Shown here one piece after another: positions 61,370 to 64,000 of a DNA stretch of 64,000 bases. A program made the position numbers and the translations under genes. The DNA comes from Halocatena pleomorpha (lineage in GTDB: Archaea > Halobacteriota > Halobacteria > Halobacteriales > Haloarculaceae). Numbering within the stretch: the stretch's first letter is position 1; each line of letters begins with the position of its first letter. Location: positions 124,001-188,000 of the forward strand of contig NZ_RRCH01000014.1 in the NCBI RefSeq assembly GCF_003862495.1, given 5' to 3'. A model generated the notes under the pieces. The model ran no database searches, had not been told where the DNA came from, and saw only the letters and a list, made by a program, of their open reading frames with translations.

Positions 61370-61594
61370 ATGGACCACACTACTGAGACAGATAACGCGT
61401 TCGAGATTCTTGTGACTCTCGACGAACGAGGCCCGTGTCGTGTGACAGAGGTCGCAAAGGTTTTAAATGTACATCCAGTTCCGGTCGATCGAACATGCAC
61501 TCGTCTTCAACAGGAGGGATTACTCCAGCGACAGCACGGAGGCACGTATCGCGTCACTGAGACCGGGCGCGTCGCGATCGAAAACCATCCGTGA
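61370..61594 (+). CDS. Small winged-helix DNA-binding protein
   Basis: A 74-residue acidic protein with a winged-helix fold: FEILVTLDERGPCRVTEVAKVLNVHPVPVDRTCTRLQQEGLLQRQHGGTYRVTETGRVAIENHP. It resembles small haloarchaeal MarR/ArsR-type regulators. ATG 61370 places the helix directly after a short N-terminus. No partner is evident. Converges on the DUF488 gene. Confidence 0.7.
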   Translation: MDHTTETDNAFEILVTLDERGPCRVTEVAKVLNVHPVPVDRTCTRLQQEGLLQRQHGGTYRVTETGRVAIENHP

Positions 61595-61611
61595 ACGATC
61601 CGACTGGCGGA

Positions 61612-62037
61612 TCACAGTTTGGCCGCGAGGGAGTTTTGCAAAAGCGTTCGGTGACATCGTTTGCGGTCAGTGTTTTCATAACAAACGAGGACGAGTCGTT
61701 CATCGGTCTGGAGTCGGTCGGTGAGTTCAGCGAGTGCTTTGCGGGCGTCGGAATCGGTTGTGAGATGTGATCGGTAGCGATCCGCGAATCCAACAACGTC
61801 CCAAGCAGCATTGTGAGCACCGTCATCACACATCCCTTGCATTTTGAAATCTTCATACAGCTGCTTGAATTCGTTTGAGAGGTCAGGTGGCGGACCGAGT
61901 GAAGGACAGTTCTCATCGATCACCGACCTGAGCCGGTTCGTCGGTCGTCGAACGACGCCCACAAACGTGGTATCCTCCGGAAAATTTACGAGTTCGTGTC
62001 GGAGGGCTGTGATATACGTGTCTCGGGTGGTGTGCAT
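61612..62037 (-). CDS. DUF488-family protein
   Basis: A 141-residue protein. The start TYITALRHELVNFPEDTTFVGVVRRPTN, the middle FKMQGMCDDGAHNAAWDVVGFADRYR and the end LVLVCYENTDRKRCHRTLLQ match the DUF488 family in haloarchaea. The Cys-His-Arg end motif is conserved but its role is unknown. ATG 62037 is chosen because the extension to 62139 is not conserved in character. Confidence 0.78.
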   Translation of the reverse strand: MHTTRDTYITALRHELVNFPEDTTFVGVVRRPTNRLRSVIDENCPSLGPPPDLSNEFKQLYEDFKMQGMCDDGAHNAAWDVVGFADRYRSHLTTDSDARKALAELTDRLQTDERLVLVCYENTDRKRCHRTLLQNSLAAKL

Positions 62038-62107
62038 ACGCCTGTCTGACTGTTCGACGCCCAGGATAGTCAAGTCTTGGCAAGCAGTTCGAACCGATGA
62101 AGACCAG

Positions 62108-63742
62108 TCACGAAGAGGGAAGAATATCGACGGTGTCACCCGGTTCGACGTTTATCTCTTCGTCGAGACGCAGAATCGTCACCCCATTTTGTACGTCGAG
62201 GACCCGAGCGGAGCGACGTCCCTGTTCGGGAAACTGTCGGTCGATCATCGATTCGAGTTCAGCGATCCGGTCGTTCAACACCTCGAGACGCTCGACGACC
62301 GTCGACGATGGTTCTGTCGCTGCATCGTCGGTCTCTTTCGCCCGGTATTTTTCGTCGACCGTATCCGTCCGTCCCATAGCTGTCTCTCTTGAAATCGCTT
62401 GCGTGGCAATGCCTTCCCGTTCGAGATCAGGGGTTTCACACCGGTCATTCGACGGAAACTCAGATTCGGCATCCGCTGTGAGGACATCGCTACTGATCGG
62501 TTGTCGGGGATCGATCCTCTGTCGAGTAACGTAGCGTTCGACCTGATCAGAGACCCACGGCGGTGGGGTCCACCCCGTCTCGTTGAGGAGCGTATGATTG
62601 AGCCTGTCGTTTGTGGCCCAGACGTAGCTACTGTAGTGGTCTTTGTACTGATCGGCTGCCGAACCGGTTTCATGGAGGATGATGAGATGGATCGGTGCGA
62701 GCGACTTGATGACGCGATCGATCGTAGACCGACGCGGGTGATTTTTAAGCGGGAACGAATAGACGGTACAGGTGGCTGCCGTAACGGGTGGACCACCACC
62801 GGCAGGGATCTGGACGAGGGTCGCCGCGTCATCGGTCCGGATCTGCTCAAAGAGGCGAGCGGCACTCGTCGCGCTATCGGCGGTTGGTACGTCAGGCCCA
62901 GCGATCGTTACCTCACCGGGCGCGAGTACAGCCGATGGCGAATCGAATTCGGGCACTGTCGAGACGCCGGGCAGATCGTAGTTAAGACGTTCTGCCAGGA
63001 TCGCTGTCTGTCCGACAAGCGTGATCGGAAACTCTCGCCCATACTCAGTGGAGACGCGGCTGAGCAGATAACCGAGGTGGAGTCCCATCTGTCCACCCGC
63101 CGTAACGAGGACGGTCGAGCCAGCGGTTGCACGGTCGGAGATCGTCTTCACAGTACGTGTCGCAGCCGATTCGAAATCTTCGCTCGCCGTTGCTGAGAGC
63201 AGGCACACGTCAATGTCGAGCGGCAGATCCGCATCAAACCCTGAATATCCCGCTGTCCGTCGCAGCGTGAAATCCCCCGTCGCAAGGACGGTTCGTGTCT
63301 GGTTCCCATCGTCAATCGCGAACAGCAAACTCGCCGCGCCTGGAGCGTGGCCTGCGGGCAATGCTCGGACGCGCAGCCCATCAACGATCGTGGTCCATCC
63401 GTCGATCGGCGTTACAGCAGAGAGAACGCTGTCGTGATCGACAGCCGAATGGGGCTTTCCAACCTGATAGGACGCTTCTAACAATTGTGTGGTGTCCGGT
63501 GTTGCATACACGGGGGCACCGTCCCGGAGATTAGAATCGAGGGATTGGTAGTGATCGTAGTGGGCGTGGGTGAGACAGATTGCGGTCAGATATTCATCCT
63601 CATCGAGGAGTTCATCGACATTCACATCGTCACCTGAATCGATTAGAATGCAGACAGTTTGGTGAGGAAGAAGGCCCTCGATTCGAAGCAAAACAGATTC
63701 ACAACCGGAGTATGGATTCGCATGTTGATAACTCAGTTTCAT
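62108..63742 (-). CDS. MBL-fold hydrolase with beta-CASP-like region and coiled-coil tail
   Basis: A 544-residue protein. The metallo-beta-lactamase motif T-H59-A-H61-Y-D63-H64 binds two metals; later HAPGAASLLF, TGDFTLRR supply other ligands. The middle resembles beta-CASP nucleases (VLVTAGGQMGLHLGYLL, GP). The C-terminus has a helical stretch (VVERLEVLNDRIAELESMIDRQF) and a small beta domain (ARVLDVQNGVTILRLDEEINVEPGDTVDIL). RNA processing or a related hydrolysis is possible. ATG 63742 is used because the MBL fold starts at once. Confidence 0.75.
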   Translation of the reverse strand: MKLSYQHANPYSGCESVLLRIEGLLPHQTVCILIDSGDDVNVDELLDEDEYLTAICLTHAHYDHYQSLDSNLRDGAPVYATPDTTQLLEASYQVGKPHSAVDHDSVLSAVTPIDGWTTIVDGLRVRALPAGHAPGAASLLFAIDDGNQTRTVLATGDFTLRRTAGYSGFDADLPLDIDVCLLSATASEDFESAATRTVKTISDRATAGSTVLVTAGGQMGLHLGYLLSRVSTEYGREFPITLVGQTAILAERLNYDLPGVSTVPEFDSPSAVLAPGEVTIAGPDVPTADSATSAARLFEQIRTDDAATLVQIPAGGGPPVTAATCTVYSFPLKNHPRRSTIDRVIKSLAPIHLIILHETGSAADQYKDHYSSYVWATNDRLNHTLLNETGWTPPPWVSDQVERYVTRQRIDPRQPISSDVLTADAESEFPSNDRCETPDLEREGIATQAISRETAMGRTDTVDEKYRAKETDDAATEPSSTVVERLEVLNDRIAELESMIDRQFPEQGRRSARVLDVQNGVTILRLDEEINVEPGDTVDILPSS

Positions 63743-64000
63743 ATTGATAGAGAAGATAGTATAGCGAAGCAAAAAACAGTCTCGATCGATTAACAGGTAC
63801 GATCTCCCGGAATTCCTCGTACCAAATCAATATTTTTTAAGTCTATTTACATCATGTAGAATTATAAAATGGTTACAATACACTCAGCAGTGAATGACAC
63901 GTTAAAGCCATCAAGTAAAAATATTTATATGATGTTCAGGTAGCGATCCTGTCGATCGAACGAAATAGGTGTTCTCACGAAAAACTGGTGGGCTATCAGG
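63743..64000. other. AT-rich end of the window
   Basis: No gene begins before the end. An inverted repeat GGTACGA-N14-TCGTACC lies at about 63797-63824, and a TATA-like AAATATTTATA lies near 63918-63930, possibly for a gene just past the end. Confidence 0.3.

Noticed and set aside
61101-61370. 89-codon frame overlapping the winged-helix gene start as TGATG
   Set aside because: Basic composition unlike haloarchaeal proteins, no recognised domain, and no promoter seen.
1-64000. CRISPR array, tRNA or rRNA genes and intact insertion sequences
   Set aside because: No regularly spaced repeats, no tRNA-like T-loop context in gaps, and no transposase frame were found.

Overview
The window is chromosomal DNA of a haloarchaeon (class Halobacteria). 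The evidence is the acidic proteins, many Tat-type (twin-arginine) secretion signals, TATA boxes placed for leaderless transcripts, and haloarchaeal families: UspA-fused transporters, Lrp regulators with an RCK_C domain, haloarchaeal aa3-type oxidase subunits and DUF488/DUF2270-like proteins. Base composition looks moderate for the group. I cannot name the genus. I found no rRNA, tRNA, CRISPR array or intact insertion sequence.

Layout. (1) 1-2486: hexuronate catabolism: the end of uronate isomerase, an SDR-type mannonate oxidoreductase and mannonate dehydratase. (2) 2487-3855: AT-rich, gene-poor. (3) 3856-17212: membrane transport and stress block: DUF2270 protein, APC permease fused to two UspA domains, a free UspA, an Lrp/RCK_C regulator, a membrane protein gene split by one in-frame stop, an M48 protease, a CPA2 antiporter with UspA domains, a Ca2+/cation exchanger, an atypical Nramp relative and a TauE-like carrier. 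(4) 17419-26163: a Tat-exported SGNH esterase, then an IclR regulator, a second mannonate dehydratase, a complete TRAP carrier (dctPQM), an SDR and a zinc alcohol dehydrogenase, which look like a sugar-acid uptake and oxidation locus. (5) 26843-30892: phosphate carrier PiT, CPA1 antiporter, YdjM-like protein and a zinc ribbon protein. (6) 30974-48814: two paralogous three-gene formate dehydrogenase operons (NuoF-like, ferredoxin-like and molybdopterin subunits) flanking an aa3-type cytochrome oxidase gene set and an FNT-family channel fused to two UspA domains. (7) 48923-63742: small membrane protein, ZIP carrier, lipoproteins, CopZ-like protein, a secreted GH10 xylanase, ATP-grasp enzyme, GNAT, DsbA-like lipoprotein, TetR with a ring-cleaving dioxygenase, TatD-like hydrolase, and an MBL-fold protein.

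How it may fit together (inference): secreted xylanase and SGNH esterase would release sugars and uronic acids from glucuronoxylan-like polymers; the TRAP carrier and two UxuA-type dehydratases would take uronate-derived acids to 2-keto-3-deoxygluconate; formate dehydrogenases could feed electrons to the respiratory chain that ends at the nearby oxidase. Several palindromes (a TTACA-N10-YGTAA family, a CAAC-N3-GTTG pair, a GGTAGCAA palindrome next to a TATA box, and a repeated TTGACCA-N2-TGGTCAA-like site next to tetR) suggest local regulators. The strongest unusual points are the paired formate dehydrogenases, whose NuoF-like subunits have lost the thioredoxin-like [2Fe-2S] cysteines and changed the FMN loop, the mobile tandem-UspA cassette shared by two unrelated transporters, and the TetR operator pair.
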